Positions 7,654 through 15,810 are shown, counted from the stretch's first letter. The stretch is DNA of 64,000 nucleotides from Oscillospiraceae bacterium (GCA_910574935.1 CAJTCU010000014.1:19943-83942), one strand, 5' to 3'. The notes: a model not told the origin generated them from the letters alone. Numbers and translations are program-made.

Positions 7654-8328
7654 ATGCGGTTGCTTATTATTGAAGATAATAAAAGTCTTGCCAATTCCAT
7701 GAAAACAGGGTTGGAAAAGGCAGGGTTCTATGTTGATCTTTCATATACTGGAACTGAGGGTGAAGAACAAGCATTTGTAAATGGATATGATGCCATATTG
7801 CTTGATCTTAATCTGCCTGATAAAGATGGAATCGACATACTGAAATTTCTACGGTCGGAACATATAGAAACCCCGGTTATTATAGTAACTGCACGAGATG
7901 AAATAGAAGAGCGGGCATTAGGATTGGATTTAGGTGCAGATGATTATTTGACAAAGCCATCTCAGTTGCTGGAGCTGCGGGCACGAGTGCAGGCTGTTAT
8001 TCGTAGATTTTATGGGCGGACAAATCCCATTATAGAAGTGGGAGCGTTGACAATTCACCCCGCTTCTCGAAAAGTCATGTGGAACAATAAGGAAATTTTA
8101 CTTGCGACCAAGGAGTATGATATTTTGGAGTACATTGCTGAAAGGCACCCAGCTATTGTATCAAGTGAAGAAATTGTTGAGCATGTTTATGATGAAAGCT
8201 TCGACCCGTTCTCTGCGGTTTTGAGGGTACATTTAAGCAAATTGCGTAAAAAATTGACAATCGTGACAGGTAAGGACATTTTGATGAACACACGAGGAAA
8301 GGGGTATTCCTTATGGATAAACGAATGA
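7654..8328 (+). CDS. OmpR-family response regulator
   Basis: The 224-residue protein has a receiver domain (1-115) with the acid pocket E7/D8, phosphoacceptor D51 in AILLDLNLP, T79 and K101, then a winged-helix DNA-binding domain (~130-224) with LRVHLSKLRKKL as recognition helix region and TRGKGYSLW as the wing. The usual KPF motif is KPS here. The ATG at 7654 is preferred to 7636 because GGAG lies 8 bases upstream. Its 3' end overlaps the kinase gene by 16 bases. It probably binds the AACATTC repeats before its own gene and before the transporter. Confidence 0.88.
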   Translation: MRLLIIEDNKSLANSMKTGLEKAGFYVDLSYTGTEGEEQAFVNGYDAILLDLNLPDKDGIDILKFLRSEHIETPVIIVTARDEIEERALGLDLGADDYLTKPSQLLELRARVQAVIRRFYGRTNPIIEVGALTIHPASRKVMWNNKEILLATKEYDILEYIAERHPAIVSSEEIVEHVYDESFDPFSAVLRVHLSKLRKKLTIVTGKDILMNTRGKGYSLWINE

Positions 8329-9404
8329 GTGCCCGTATCAAAATCAATGGTATTATTCTGTTATTTTCCGCTATGGTAACAGGTCTATTTATTCTTTCCT
8401 TGCTTTGGTTTGGAAAAACGGTTCAGAATATGAAGCCTTCTCAAAGCAGTATTTATCTTGTTACAACAGAGGACTATGTGAATATTTTGGAAGGGAACTA
8501 CTTTATGCCCGCCGGTACAGGAAATATTATGGGGATAGAGGATTATAATAACCGCCTGCAAAATGAAATTCTACAAAAACTGTTGCCTGTTGCGGGTGGT
8601 TTTCTGATATTGTTTGCGTTTCTTTCTCTTTGTCTTTGGAAAGTATTACAACGATTTCAAAACAAACAGATGTTAGATGTTGCAAAGTCTCTTGTTGCAG
8701 AAAAGAGCAATGATAAGGTTATAAGCAACACTGCTATTATGTCTGTATATCAGACTTTACAGCAACAATTTAACAATCTACTGGAGGACAACAAACGGCT
8801 CTATGCCTATTTATCTCATGAGCAGAAAAATGCTATTGCTGTCTTGCGTACCAATTTGGAACTCTCAGGTCAAAATGACTATTTAGAGGCGATGGATGAA
8901 CTCTCTAATGGCATTGATGATATTCTTACCCTTAGTGAAACAGCATCCACTGCTATATTAGTTCCTATTGATGTTTCTCTTATTTGCGCAGAACTTTATG
9001 ATCGTTACCAAAAGATTTACAGCAAGCTTCCTTTTGATTTTGACGGTAATGAGGACACGGAAATCATGGCAAAAAGCCGCTGGATTTACCGTGCAGTTTC
9101 AAATTTACTGGATAATGCTATAAAGTATGGCTGCGGTAAACCAATTTCTCTTTCGGTTGAGGTAAGAAAAGGTAGCGTTATTGTAAAAGTACAGGATCAA
9201 GGGATCGGCATAGAAAAAAGTCATCTGGATAAAATTTTTCAGAACCGTTATCGTATAAATGAACTGAATAAAAATGGATATGGCATTGGACTTTCCTTGG
9301 TTTCCTATGTGTGTGATTTGTGCGGCGGCTTTATTATGGCAGAGAGTGAACCCGCACATGGAACAACATTTTATCTTTCTTTTCCGCAGGCAAGAAAGGA
9401 TTAG
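8313..9404 (+). CDS. Membrane sensor histidine kinase
   Basis: The 363-residue protein has one membrane segment at about 14-33, a short external loop (~35-88), a second segment at about 92-110 and a cytoplasmic kinase. The phosphoacceptor is H169 in YLSHEQKNAI, an unusual H-box lacking the common HELRTPL. The ATP domain has the N box NLLDNAIKYG, G1 DQGIGIE and G2 GYGIGLSLV. The short sensor loop and adjacent FtsX-type ABC transporter resemble peptide-antibiotic sensing systems of Firmicutes. The specific signal cannot be deduced. Confidence 0.87.
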   Translation: MDKRMSARIKINGIILLFSAMVTGLFILSLLWFGKTVQNMKPSQSSIYLVTTEDYVNILEGNYFMPAGTGNIMGIEDYNNRLQNEILQKLLPVAGGFLILFAFLSLCLWKVLQRFQNKQMLDVAKSLVAEKSNDKVISNTAIMSVYQTLQQQFNNLLEDNKRLYAYLSHEQKNAIAVLRTNLELSGQNDYLEAMDELSNGIDDILTLSETASTAILVPIDVSLICAELYDRYQKIYSKLPFDFDGNEDTEIMAKSRWIYRAVSNLLDNAIKYGCGKPISLSVEVRKGSVIVKVQDQGIGIEKSHLDKIFQNRYRINELNKNGYGIGLSLVSYVCDLCGGFIMAESEPAHGTTFYLSFPQARKD

Positions 9405-9433
9405 CATTCAGTTAACATTTGATGTGTTATACT
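9403..9433 (+). promoter_or_regulatory. Response-regulator box and -10 of the ABC transporter operon
   Basis: AGCATTC (9403-9409) and AACATTT (9414-9420) form an imperfect direct repeat with an 11-base offset. TATACT follows after 7 bases (9428-9433). Spacing is identical to the box at 7591-7621. This predicts that the response regulator activates the transporter genes. Confidence 0.65.
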
Positions 9434-9468
9434 CGGAGTGTCAATCAAACAAAGGAAAGGAACAAACT

Positions 9469-10806
9469 ATGTATATCATTCAAAATGCACTTAAAAATTT
9501 AGCAAGGAATAAAGGACGGAATCTGTTAGTAGGAATCATTACATTTTTCCTTATCTTATCCACCACGGTCGCTTTGACCATAAACTCAACCACTAATGAG
9601 ATTATCCAAGATTACAAAACTCGTTTTGGATCAAAGATTTCGTTTCAAGTTGATTTTGATAAGCTGATGGCAGAAAATTCTAATAATCAAAATGGAAATA
9701 TGAGCTTTCCCACAGCACCAAACATCACTTCTGAACAATATATCCAATTTGCGGATTCAGAATATCTGAAAACATATCAAATGGATATACTTGCCCGGAT
9801 TGGCATCCCCAAACTTGAACCGATAGGCGGTCGCAAAGGTGGTGCAACATTTTATGGGGAACATGGCGAAGAACAGGCGGCCTTATCGTATGACGCAAAA
9901 CTTTTGGCTTATTCTGATACAAACAGCCTTCCTGACTTTGCAGATGGGCTAAGAAAGATCATAGAAGGTAAAATGTTTGCAAAGGCTAACGAATGCCTTA
10001 TTAGTACAGACTTTGCCAACTTAAATTCACTCACAGTTGGAGACTCTTTCTCTGTTACGGAAGTCATGGGTCGTCAAGAAGTAACATTAACTGTATCCGG
10101 TATTTATGCAGACGCTACACAGGCAACGCCTGAAGCAGTAGAAGGCGTGATTTCCTTAGATGGAGCTTCGGCAAACCGACGCAACGAAATATTAGCACAC
10201 ATGGACACGATGGAACAATGCTTTGATGTGAAAAATCTTGCAGTCCATGCAGAATATGAATTGAAGTCACCGGAATATCTGAGGGCTTTTACAAAAGAAG
10301 TAAGAGAAAAAGGACTTCCTGATGTATATACGGTCGTTACAGATGAAGAAAGCTACAATAAAATTGTTACTCCGGTAGAAGGTCTTGCAAAAATTACAAT
10401 GACTTTTATGATTGTTGTCTTACTGATTGGTGGAGCAATTCTGTTGTTAGTCACTGCAATGGCAATTCGGGAACGCAAATATGAAATAGGCGTACTGCGT
10501 GCAATGGGGATGAAAAAGGCAAAGGCTGCACGAATGCTGGTGATTGAGATGGTGACAATTACAGCTATTTGTTTAGTCGTAGGGCTGGGAATCGGAAGCG
10601 TGCTTGCACAACCTGTTGCTGATGTGTTGATTGCCGGACAAGCAGAAACAGCTCAAAATTTGCAGGCGATTCAGGTTCATTTAATGCCCGCAACATCACT
10701 TCAGATTGCGTTGATTGCTTTGTTGCTGGCTTTGCTGTCTTCAATAGCTGGTGTGATTTTTATTACGAAATATGAGCCAATGAAAATTCTTTCGGAAAGG
10801 AACTAA
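9469..10806 (+). CDS. FtsX/MacB-type ABC transporter permease
   Basis: The 445-residue protein has one N-terminal membrane helix (NLLVGIITFFLILSTTVALT, ~20-40), a large external domain (~45-300) and three C-terminal helices (VVLLIGGAILLLVTAMAI; AICLVVGLGIGSVLA; ALIALLLALLSSIAGVIF), the layout of MacB/FtsX permeases. The conserved RERKYEIGVLRAMGMKK loop of FtsX domains follows the second helix. ATG 9469 is chosen since GGAAAGG precedes it; the longer upstream frame overlaps the kinase. It pairs with the ATPase gene 11 bases downstream. Confidence 0.85.
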   Translation: MYIIQNALKNLARNKGRNLLVGIITFFLILSTTVALTINSTTNEIIQDYKTRFGSKISFQVDFDKLMAENSNNQNGNMSFPTAPNITSEQYIQFADSEYLKTYQMDILARIGIPKLEPIGGRKGGATFYGEHGEEQAALSYDAKLLAYSDTNSLPDFADGLRKIIEGKMFAKANECLISTDFANLNSLTVGDSFSVTEVMGRQEVTLTVSGIYADATQATPEAVEGVISLDGASANRRNEILAHMDTMEQCFDVKNLAVHAEYELKSPEYLRAFTKEVREKGLPDVYTVVTDEESYNKIVTPVEGLAKITMTFMIVVLLIGGAILLLVTAMAIRERKYEIGVLRAMGMKKAKAARMLVIEMVTITAICLVVGLGIGSVLAQPVADVLIAGQAETAQNLQAIQVHLMPATSLQIALIALLLALLSSIAGVIFITKYEPMKILSERN

Positions 10807-10817
10807 GGTGAATTATC

Positions 10818-11483
10818 ATGAGTATTTTAGCTTTAGATAAGGTATCTTATCAGTATGAAGGTGCCAAAAAGAATGTTTTGAAAAGTATTGCAATGCAGTT
10901 TGAACATGGAAAATTATATGTAATCATGGGAAAATCTGGAGCCGGAAAAAGCACACTTCTTTCTCTTATATCCGGGCTTGATCTATCAACGAGCGGTAAT
11001 GTTCTTTTTAATGAGAAGTGCCTTCGCCAAGTTGACCGTGATGATTACCGTGCAAAGAGTATTGGCGTTATTTTTCAAGGGTACAATTTACTTGTAGATG
11101 CAACCGCATTAAAAAATATTATTCTTTCCATGAATATTAGTGGAAGTCATCTCAAAAATAAAAAGCAGTTTGCAATGAATCTTTTAGAGAAAGTCGGAAT
11201 TGATGAAGAAACTGCAAATCGAAAAGTTCTGAAATTGTCCGGTGGTGAGCAGCAAAGAGTGGGGATTGCACGGGCGCTTTCACACGATCCGGAAATCGTG
11301 ATTGCAGATGAACCAACCGGAAATTTGGATGGCGATACGGAAGAAAACATTGTGCGTATCTTGCAAAGTTTGGCCCATAAAGAAAATAAGTGTGTGATTG
11401 TTGTTACTCATTCTAAGCAGGTTTCAAAATATGCAGATGAGCTTTGGGGGCTTAATCAGGGGAATTTGGTTTTTGTTAAATGA
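10818..11483 (+). CDS. ABC transporter ATP-binding protein (MacB/LolD type)
   Basis: The 221-residue ATPase has Walker A GKSGAGKST (38-46), Q-loop FQGYN, signature LSGGEQQR, Walker B VIADEPTGNLD and H-loop VTHSK. The GYN Q-loop and EPTGNLD are typical of ATPases that work with FtsX-type permeases. It would energise the permease encoded immediately upstream, most likely for export or removal of peptides from the membrane (family knowledge). Its stop overlaps the start of the KTR gene as ATGA. Confidence 0.9.
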   Translation: MSILALDKVSYQYEGAKKNVLKSIAMQFEHGKLYVIMGKSGAGKSTLLSLISGLDLSTSGNVLFNEKCLRQVDRDDYRAKSIGVIFQGYNLLVDATALKNIILSMNISGSHLKNKKQFAMNLLEKVGIDEETANRKVLKLSGGEQQRVGIARALSHDPEIVIADEPTGNLDGDTEENIVRILQSLAHKENKCVIVVTHSKQVSKYADELWGLNQGNLVFVK

Positions 11484-11665
11484 GTGATATAAAGAGAAAA
11501 CAAAAATGGATTTTATGCCCTGTATGCGGCAGTAAAACTCGTGACAGAGTTAGAGAGGATACCGTATTGAAAGATTATCCTCTCTACGGTCCGAAGTGTA
11601 AACAGGAAACATAGATCGAAGTTAAGAATTCACAAATAACATTTATCAAAGAGCCGGACGCATAG
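11480..11665 (+). pseudogene. Cysteine-rich KTR-type protein with an amber stop
   Basis: The frame overlaps the ATPase stop and gives KWILCPVCGSKTRDRVRED, then LKDYPLYGPKCKQET and TAG at 11612-11614. The same frame continues (IEVKNSQITFIKEPDA) to a stop at 11663-11665, as in full-length family members, so a Leu codon has probably become amber. One zinc ligand is also changed: family members read LYCPKC where this has LYGPKC. Such small proteins commonly close regulator/transporter cassettes in Firmicutes conjugative elements. A truncated 44-residue product may still be made. Confidence 0.6.
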
Positions 11666-11668
11666 ACG

Positions 11669-11711
11669 CAGAGCCGATGAATGAGTGAGCAATCACCGTT
11701 TGTCGGCTCTG
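11669..11711 (+). terminator. Hairpin ending the two-component/ABC operon
   Basis: CAGAGCCGA (11669-11677) pairs perfectly with TCGGCTCTG (11703-11711) around a 25-base loop. The T run is weak (TTCTTC). It lies just after the KTR frame and before a leftward gene. Confidence 0.5.
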
Positions 11712-11715
11712 TTCT

Positions 11716-12057
11716 TCATATAGAGTAAAAAGCAGTCTTACGGCTACTTTTTAGGGCAGTATCAATTAAGGCTTTTGCAGTTGCTTTAACGATTTCCAAC
11801 GACCGTTCATCGCAAGCTGAAAGCATACGGAGGAGATTTTCTACCTCGGAATCTTTGGACGGCTTCTCAGGGTAGAAAATCGAATCCGCAGAAATGTTCA
11901 ATTCCCGGACGAGCTTATGTAAAACATGGAAACTCGTTTTTTGGCCCTCGTTTTCGATTCGGTATAGGTATCGCTCGGTAATATCTACTTTGTTTGCTAA
12001 CGCTTCTATGGTGATCCCGGCGTTTTCACGAGCTGCCTTAATGATATGCCCAAGCAT
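11716..12057 (-). CDS. XRE-family transcriptional regulator
   Basis: The 113-residue protein has an N-terminal helix-turn-helix of the Cro/C1 type (IKAARENAGITIEALANKVD, then ERYLYRIENEGQKTSFHVLH) and a short C-terminal helical part. It is read towards the two-component operon. An inverted repeat TGCCAT-N7-ATGGCA at 12112-12130 upstream of it may be its operator. A regulator of conjugative-element genes would fit, but the target is not shown. Confidence 0.8.
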   Translation of the reverse strand: MLGHIIKAARENAGITIEALANKVDITERYLYRIENEGQKTSFHVLHKLVRELNISADSIFYPEKPSKDSEVENLLRMLSACDERSLEIVKATAKALIDTALKSSRKTAFYSI

Positions 12058-12591
12058 TTCAGGTTTATTATGAACTTACAGTCCACCTCCATATATAATT
12101 ATACTGATTTATGCCATCTTTATAATGGCAAAGCAATTCAATTATAAGTAGACTGAAAGTTCGTAAATAACTGAACTATAAAGAAATATGAGCCCTGCCA
12201 AATAAAAAAACGAGGTTTTGACAGGGCGATTCAATATGCCTACACCCTCCAATTCTGAGTTTTTTTGATCGGAGGTTTTTTAATGCGCTGGATTATTCTG
12301 GCGTTTCGCTGCTTGTGATGAACAGCGAATATTGAACTGTTACAAAGGCATTATCAGAAAGCATTTCATTGAAAAAAGCATTTACCCCACAAAGGGGCAA
12401 TGCGGCTCGCATACTGAACTGATATGTCATAAATATAATGAAACAGACGCACTTGCACGGCAAAATTTGTCGCTATGCAGGTGCGTTTTTATATTTTGTG
12501 ATATTTTGAGCTTTTATAGCGTTGGTTGCCGTTCACCACCTTTCGGTCTAAATTTTTACATTTTTGAAAATTCAGACCGGAGGTAAAGAAA
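12058..12591. other. 534-bp gap with hairpins and a leader-type attenuator
   Basis: No convincing gene. A 6-bp hairpin lies at 12192-12227 around a stretch sharing AACGAGGTTTTGACAG with 6573-6588. A longer terminator lies at 12447-12490 (stem ACGCACTTGCA with TGCAGGTGCGT, then TTTTATATTTT). The latter stands about 100 bases before the sigma-like gene and looks like an attenuator of the kind found ahead of genes in Tn916-family elements. Confidence 0.45.
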
Positions 12592-12888
12592 ATGGCAAAA
12601 AGCCAATTAGATGTTCTGAAAGAGCATTTTCAGAGCGAGTGCAAGGTTATCAATTTGAAGTACGAGTATGAGGGATACACAGGCGAAGAACAATGGGCAA
12701 TCATTACAGAACTATCCGAAAAAGAACTGTTTGAAAAATACCCTGATATTATATCCCGTTGCATACCGTTTGTGCTGTTGTCTGTTGAACAGGGAAAATG
12801 CGATAAGTGCGACAATATGGGTTGGGACTATATCATTTATGAAAGACGCACTTCCACCGGAGACAAGGGGTATAGGAATAATGAATGA
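12592..12888 (+). pseudogene. N-terminal fragment of a Tn916-family sigma-like regulator with a foreign C-terminus
   Basis: The first ~66 residues (KEHFQSECKVINLKYEYEGY, LSEKELFEKYPDIISR, PFVLLSVEQGK) match the start of a sigma-like regulator that lies near the xis-int end of Tn916/Tn1549-type elements and is normally about 140 residues. After EQGK the text changes to CDKCDNMGWDYIIYERRTST, which is unlike the family. The DNA was probably joined to another gene by deletion near 12790. The start has GGAGG 5' of it. Confidence 0.5.
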
Positions 12889-13108
12889 TGATGATAAAAA
12901 GGCAAAGCAGCTCAAGTATGAAGTCCCGTTGTGGCATAAAGCGAATTTATCAATCGATGAAGCAGTTGCCTATTCCGGCATAGTCAGGGCAAAACTCTAT
13001 GAAATGACGAATAGAGAGGATTGTCCATTTGTCTTGTGGATAGGAAACCGCAGAGTCATTAAACGAAAGGCATTTGATGAGTATATTGAAAAAGCGTATT
13101 CCGTTTAG
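12882..13108 (+). CDS. xis: Excisionase (Tn916 Xis family), first copy
   Basis: A 75-residue protein with the Tn916 Xis pattern: EVPLWHKANLSIDEAVAYSG (first helix region), LYEMTNREDCPFVLWIGNRR (turn and wing) and VIKRKAFDEYIEK. It overlaps the preceding frame by 7 bases. Xis binds near element ends to direct integrase towards excision. The nearby integrase is broken, so it can only act with another integrase, for example the intact one at 5135-6361. Confidence 0.75.
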
Positions 13109-13119
13109 GAGGTATCAGA

Positions 13120-13359
13120 ATGGATGATGAGGTAATCAGATATAAAAAAATATTGGAAGCAAGAAGCGCTGACAAACCGATATGGGAGAAAAAATGTCTT
13201 TCTATTGAGGAGGCGGCAGCGTATTCCGGTATCGGGATAACAAAGCTCAGGCAATTATCACGGCAAAAGAAATGCCCGTTTGTAATGCCGCTTGGCAATC
13301 AGGTCTTTATTGTTCGGGAAAAATTTGACAGATATATTAAGGACAGGGACAGAATTTAA
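13120..13359 (+). CDS. xis: Excisionase (Tn916 Xis family), second copy
   Basis: The 79-residue protein repeats the pattern of its upstream neighbour: PIWEKKCLSIEEAAAYSGIG, LRQLSRQKKCPFVMPLGNQV and IVREKFDRYI. The two copies are clearly related but diverged, so the duplication is old or the two come from different elements. GGAGG precedes the start. It lies 12 bases upstream of the broken integrase. Confidence 0.75.
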   Translation: MDDEVIRYKKILEARSADKPIWEKKCLSIEEAAAYSGIGITKLRQLSRQKKCPFVMPLGNQVFIVREKFDRYIKDRDRI

Positions 13360-13371
13360 GGAGGTTCAGTT

Positions 13372-13710
13372 ATGGCGAAAGAAAAACGAAAAGACAAATC
13401 AAGAGTTGGCTTCATGTTGGAGAACTCCAGTGAAATGATGGCACTTATCAATATTCTTGGATGGACGCAGATCATAAACGGCGTTATGTATATGCAAGGT
13501 CTTTGGATGATCTTCGTGCTAAGGAGGCACAGATTGAAAAAGATAAAAGCGACGGCATTAAGACAGAAGCCCGGTACACCACAGTAAATGAACTTTATGA
13601 GCCATGGAAGGTTCTCAAGCGAGGTTTGAAGGCAATACCTTTGAAAACTATCAATATATGTATGATACCTTTGTTCGTCCCAAAATCGGGCAGCATCGCT
13701 TTTCCACCAG
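13372..13710 (+). pseudogene. int: Tn916-type integrase, decayed 5' part
   Basis: The frame opens MAKEKRKDKSRV as in Tn916-type integrases. Other frames then supply family text: SWLHVGELQ, a TGA, NDGTYQYSWMDADHKRRY, VYARSLDDLRAKEAQIEKDK and, after a further shift near 13625, NTFENYQYMYDTFVRPKIG. At least two frameshifts and one stop break the gene, and everything after the start of the core-binding domain is missing. The deletion ends near a MITE-like insertion. Confidence 0.75.
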
Positions 13711-13788
13711 ATATGAAAAACGCGCTTACTTATTTTTTGCTGTTGCTCTTCTTGCCTCCATCCTCCTTTGGGTTACTTGACACCCTCT

Positions 13789-13954
13789 CTAGGGCTTGTT
13801 TAAAACATTGAAAACGCCTTCTTTTTGCCCAAAAGAGGCCTCTTTCCGCGTGGAAGATCCTCGTCAACCGCTCGGTTGACTTGCGGGACTCTCCTTGAAA
13901 TGAACCTCCCTTGGTCAAAATTCGTCTTTCGCTCTATGTTCAAACAAGCCCTAG
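13789..13954. mobile_element. MITE-like element flanked by CTAG
   Basis: A 158-bp segment (13793-13950) starts GGCTTGTTT and ends AAACAAGCC and is flanked on both sides by CTAG, a 4-base direct repeat fitting the YTAR target of IS5-group transposons. The inverted similarity extends inwards with gaps (left AAAACATTGAA, right GTTCAAAC inverted). No transposase is encoded. It looks like a nonautonomous IS5-type element. Confidence 0.6.
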
Positions 13955-14265
13955 TTACGGAATAATCGTACCATAGGCATCAGAATATGCCGCGCGATGC
14001 ACAAGCCACTGAAACCGCCCGCTCTTATGGAAAATAAAGCGAAAGCTCACGGCACAGAATTCGGCAAAAAATCCCACTTGCAAATTGGGTGAAAACTGTG
14101 TATAATAGTAAAGAATACAAATGTATTCCTCAAAAGTGATCGTGAGCCCTTACCTCTTAAGCTGTGGCAGTGTTTATAAAGCCTCTTTCTGCGCAGGGAA
14201 CAGATGATAGGAAGAGTGGTGTATATGATCACACCGCATCATAAGGCGGGCTCAACTTTCTATTG
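13955..14265. promoter_or_regulatory. Gap with the tmRNA promoter and long leader
   Basis: TTGCAA (14078-14083), a 17-base spacer and TATAAT (14101-14106) form a near-consensus sigma-A promoter with a TG just before the -10. The expected start near 14113 leaves a leader of about 150 bases before mature tmRNA at 14266. The leader has self-complementary pieces (GTGATC with GATCAC; GAGCCC with GGGCTC). It may be a processed precursor end or a separate small RNA. No ORF is supported. Confidence 0.65.
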
Positions 14266-14617
14266 GGGGATGTAAAGGTTTCGACGGGGGAGGGGGACCC
14301 TGGTAAGCGGGCAGTGGAGCTGGACCACTATAAAACCGGCAACTTTTAAAATTAAACGACAACGACTTTGTTGCTGTTGCTGCTTAAATAAGCAGCCGTT
14401 CTTGCCTGGAATACCGCGGCCGGGACAGGAGCGTTGATGAGCGGTGAACGTGAGCCCGGGGGCCGCCTTTGACCCGAGCCATGACCTAGAGGGCTACTAA
14501 AAGCCGGAGCGTGCTTTTGCGCGTCGGCCGGAGGGAATGTAAAAACAAAAGCTACGCCCGTAGAAAGCCCCGGCGACTCTTTTTCGGACGCGGGTTCGAA
14601 TCCCGCCATCTCCACCA
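14266..14617 (+). ncRNA. ssrA: Transfer-messenger RNA (tmRNA)
   Basis: tmRNA rescues stalled ribosomes and tags the nascent chain for proteolysis. The 5' end GGGGATG (14266-14272) pairs with CATCTCC (14607-14613) to form the acceptor stem, followed by A and an encoded CCA (14615-14617). The T arm GGTTCGAATCC is at 14593-14603. The tag frame ends N-D-N-D-F-V-A-V-A-A at 14355-14384 with TAA 14385-14387; the exact resume codon upstream is not certain. The 3' 26 bases are the phage attachment core, so the gene is rebuilt by the prophage and should stay functional. Confidence 0.93.
14592..14617 (+). other. attL: 26-bp attachment core in ssrA
   Basis: The last 26 bases of ssrA are repeated exactly at 62328-62353. 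The flanking bases differ on both sides (C against G before; C against A after). The phage carries the copy of the 3' end, so integration keeps tmRNA intact. Tyrosine integrases commonly use tRNA and tmRNA 3' ends. Confidence 0.9.
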
Positions 14618-14622
14618 CACAG

Positions 14623-14666
14623 AAAAGCGCACTCCTAAGCGGAAAACCGCCGGAGGGCGCTTTTTT
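14623..14666 (+). terminator. Terminator after tmRNA, supplied by the phage
   Basis: AAAAGCGCACTCC (14623-14635) pairs with GGAGGGCGC, followed by TTTTTT (14661-14666). It lies inside the prophage, directly after attL, so tmRNA termination now depends on phage DNA. Confidence 0.75.
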
Positions 14667-14741
14667 ACTGGGTTTTTCAAACCATGATTCTATTTTGCCG
14701 ATTAAGGTTTTCGAGTTTCAAACGCCCTTTTCAACTCAAAA

Positions 14742-14761
14742 GTGTTCAAGAAAGTGTTCAA
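14742..14761 (+). repeat. Left pair of GTGTTCAA motifs (candidate integrase arm sites)
   Basis: GTGTTCAA at 14742-14749 and 14754-14761, a 12-base offset, overlapping the integrase stop codon. The same motif pair with the same offset and orientation lies at 62259-62278 near the other phage end. This is what arm-type sites of a phage integrase would look like. Confidence 0.55.
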
Positions 14762-15810
14762 TTTTTCGGCTGGATTTCGCCCAGCATCCGACCAAAGAAA
14801 TCCGTCACCTTCTGGCTCTCGGTATCCGTATAGTCGGCCTGGGCCTGCTGGTAGATCTTTGTCAGGGTGGACTTGTCGCTCCACCCGCCGTAGAGCATGA
14901 TGTACTGGTCCGGCACGCCCAACAGGTGGGCCATGCTTGCGTAATAATGGCGGAGGTCGTGGAACCGGCAGCGCTCCATTCCGCACTGGCCCCGGAGGTT
15001 GGCGTAGTGTTTGTAAATCATAGCCGGGGTCATATCGCAGAGCCGGTCGCCCGATTCCTTGTCCTTGACCGCCTCCCGTATCTTGGCAATCACTTCTTTG
15101 GGCAAGGGCGCGACCCGCTCCCCAGCCTGGGTCTTTGGCGCCGGCTTGATTTCCCATTGCTCGTTCTGGTTCCGCACCATCGACTTGTTGACCCGCACCC
15201 CGCTGTCCAGAATATCCTCCACCAGCAGCGGCGCGATTTCTCCCTCCCGCAGGGAACCCATCGCCGCCAGGATAATGGGTATCTCCACGTCGGTGCCAGC
15301 GGCCAGGGCCAGCAGGTCCTTTATCTGTTTGTCTACCGGCACCACCGCCTCATATCGCTTTTTCTGGGGCAGGGTTGCCGCCGGGCGAAACTCCGGCAGG
15401 AACATCCCCAGCGCGGCGGTCAGCAGGCCGTAGATATTGGAAACCGTTTTCGGCTTGTGCCCCACCGTCTCCACATTGATTGCCCTCTGGATAACTTCGT
15501 TTGTCAGGTCGCACAGCCTGACCTTTTGCAGCTCGGTCAGACTGTTGCGGCAGATGGTCCGGTAGCTGCGGATGGTGGAGGGCGACAGCACGTTCTCTTT
15601 GCTGTCCGTGTAGCGTTTCAGGGCCTCCCCCACCGTCATGCGGTTCTCCTTGTGGGCGTCCTTTTGATTGGCCAGGAAATCCGCTGCCAGGAACTTCACC
15701 GTGTTCTTGTCCTCATGGGTGAATGACTTCCGGCAGCGCTTGCCGTTCTCGTCCATGTAGAACACCAGCGTTCGGTATTTGCCGGACTTCGTTTTCGTGA
15801 TTTTCGCCAT
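14758..15810 (-). CDS. int: Phage tyrosine integrase
   Basis: The 350-residue recombinase has an N-terminal arm-binding domain (KTKSGKYRTLVFYMDENGKR), a SAM-like domain (~58-150) and a catalytic domain. Visible catalytic residues are Arg in GSLREGEI, His/Arg in FHDLRHYYAS, Trp in LYGGWSDK (in the position of the second His) and the nucleophile Tyr in TKIYQQAQ. AGGAGG precedes the ATG. It lies 140 bases from attL and directs integration into ssrA. Expression is probably independent of the repressor operon, since a 156-bp gap with an opposing transcription unit separates them. Confidence 0.93.
   Translation of the reverse strand: MAKITKTKSGKYRTLVFYMDENGKRCRKSFTHEDKNTVKFLAADFLANQKDAHKENRMTVGEALKRYTDSKENVLSPSTIRSYRTICRNSLTELQKVRLCDLTNEVIQRAINVETVGHKPKTVSNIYGLLTAALGMFLPEFRPAATLPQKKRYEAVVPVDKQIKDLLALAAGTDVEIPIILAAMGSLREGEIAPLLVEDILDSGVRVNKSMVRNQNEQWEIKPAPKTQAGERVAPLPKEVIAKIREAVKDKESGDRLCDMTPAMIYKHYANLRGQCGMERCRFHDLRHYYASMAHLLGVPDQYIMLYGGWSDKSTLTKIYQQAQADYTDTESQKVTDFFGRMLGEIQPKN

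Noticed and set aside
13461..13811. Independent 116-residue protein
   Set aside because: It is one frame of the broken Tn916-type integrase followed by MITE sequence.
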